A model generated the notes under the pieces. It was not told the DNA's origin, searched no databases, and was given only the letters and a program-made list of their open reading frames with translations. A DNA stretch of 7,389 bases. Source: an uncultured Kiritimatiellota bacterium (GTDB taxonomy: Bacteria; Verrucomicrobiota; Kiritimatiellia; RFP12; UBA1067). The stretch covers positions 1 through 7,389 of the forward strand of contig CAKUGW010000137.1 of the NCBI GenBank assembly GCA_934654805.1, in the 5' to 3' direction. The position numbers and the translations under genes are program-made. Below are positions 7,319 through 7,389 of this stretch, in pieces; within the stretch, counting starts at the first letter, position 1, and each line of letters begins with the position of its first letter.

Positions 7319-7389
7319 GTAGAGTAGAGACCCACGCCTCGGCTTCGCCGATGCGACTTCCCCCTCATCAAACCGGACGTGCGGATTTC
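7319..7389 (-). mobile_element. Group II intron, 3' end only (domain V 3' half and domain VI)
   Basis: Read on the minus strand, the window opens with GAAATCCGCACGTCCGGTT (7389-7371). This is the GAAA tetraloop and 3' strand of a group II intron domain V; it closely matches the second half of the classical domain V consensus (GAAAGUCGCACGUACGGUUC). A four-base joiner (7370-7367) leads into a complete domain VI hairpin (7366-7322) with an unpaired adenosine. The sequence ends CTAC, a typical group II YAY-like 3' end, putting the 3' splice site between 7319 and 7318. The 5' strand of domain V, the intron-encoded reverse transcriptase (if any) and the 5' splice site lie beyond the right edge. 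The intron is in the same orientation as the downstream genes, as needed for splicing from their transcript. Class cannot be assigned from this fragment. Confidence 0.88.
7322..7366 (-). ncRNA. Group II intron domain VI with bulged branch-point adenosine
   Basis: The basal stem pairs GAG (7366-7364) with CTC (7324-7322) and GGGGA (7363-7359) with TCTCT (7330-7326), counting G-U pairs. This leaves exactly one unpaired base, A7325, on the 3' strand. That adenosine is the seventh nucleotide from the predicted intron end at 7319, the usual place for the lariat branch point. Above an internal loop, CGC (7355-7353) pairs with GCG (7337-7335). After an A-G mismatch, TCGGC (7351-7347) pairs with GCCGA (7343-7339) around a GAA loop. 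The fold was worked out by hand. Confidence 0.82.

Noticed and set aside
7319..7389. Open reading frame continuing upstream of GTG 7300 through to the right edge as a longer N-terminus
   Set aside because: The sequence matches group II intron domains V/VI with paired structure, so the absence of stops is judged fortuitous.

Overview
The window is GC-rich. Every gene I can support lies on the minus strand, so the window reads right to left as the 3' end of a group II intron followed by four consecutive secreted-protein genes spaced 20-44 bases apart. The gene types suggest a PVC-group bacterium, most likely a Kiritimatiellota/Lentisphaerota/Verrucomicrobiota-like carbohydrate degrader from a gut, sediment or other anoxic habitat. 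They are an autotransporter-associated beta-strand (PATR) surface protein, Asp-box propeller glycosidases and a Tat-exported glycosidase. The taxonomic guess is inference from protein style only; there is no marker gene.

Layout, in transcription order: (1) 7389-7319, the last 71 nt of a group II intron: the GAAA loop and 3' strand of domain V, then a complete domain VI with a bulged branch-point adenosine and a 3' splice site after ...CTAC. (2) 7318-5171, a PATR-type repeat protein whose first visible codons look like the middle of a signal peptide, so the intron appears to interrupt the gene near its start codon. (3) 5150-2901, a 749-residue secreted protein with about eleven Asp-boxes and a GH74-like N-terminus. 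(4) 2877-1258, a 539-residue Tat-type (probably lipoprotein) TIM-barrel glycosidase of the GH27/GH36 (clan GH-D) kind. (5) 1213 to beyond position 1, a GH16 laminarinase-type endoglycanase with a downstream unrecognised module, cut by the left edge.

The spacing and the Shine-Dalgarno sequences before genes 3, 4 and 5 indicate one operon. I read it as a small polysaccharide-utilisation locus without SusC/SusD: a surface-exposed repeat protein, two endo-acting glucanase-like enzymes (GH74-like, GH16) and an alpha-galactosidase-like debranching enzyme. Xyloglucan or another galactose-decorated beta-glucan would fit, but the substrate is inferred. No tRNA, rRNA, CRISPR array, insertion sequence or clear intrinsic terminator is visible. 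There is no gene-free stretch longer than 71 bases, and that stretch is the intron end. Several very long open frames on the plus strand are antisense shadows of these genes.
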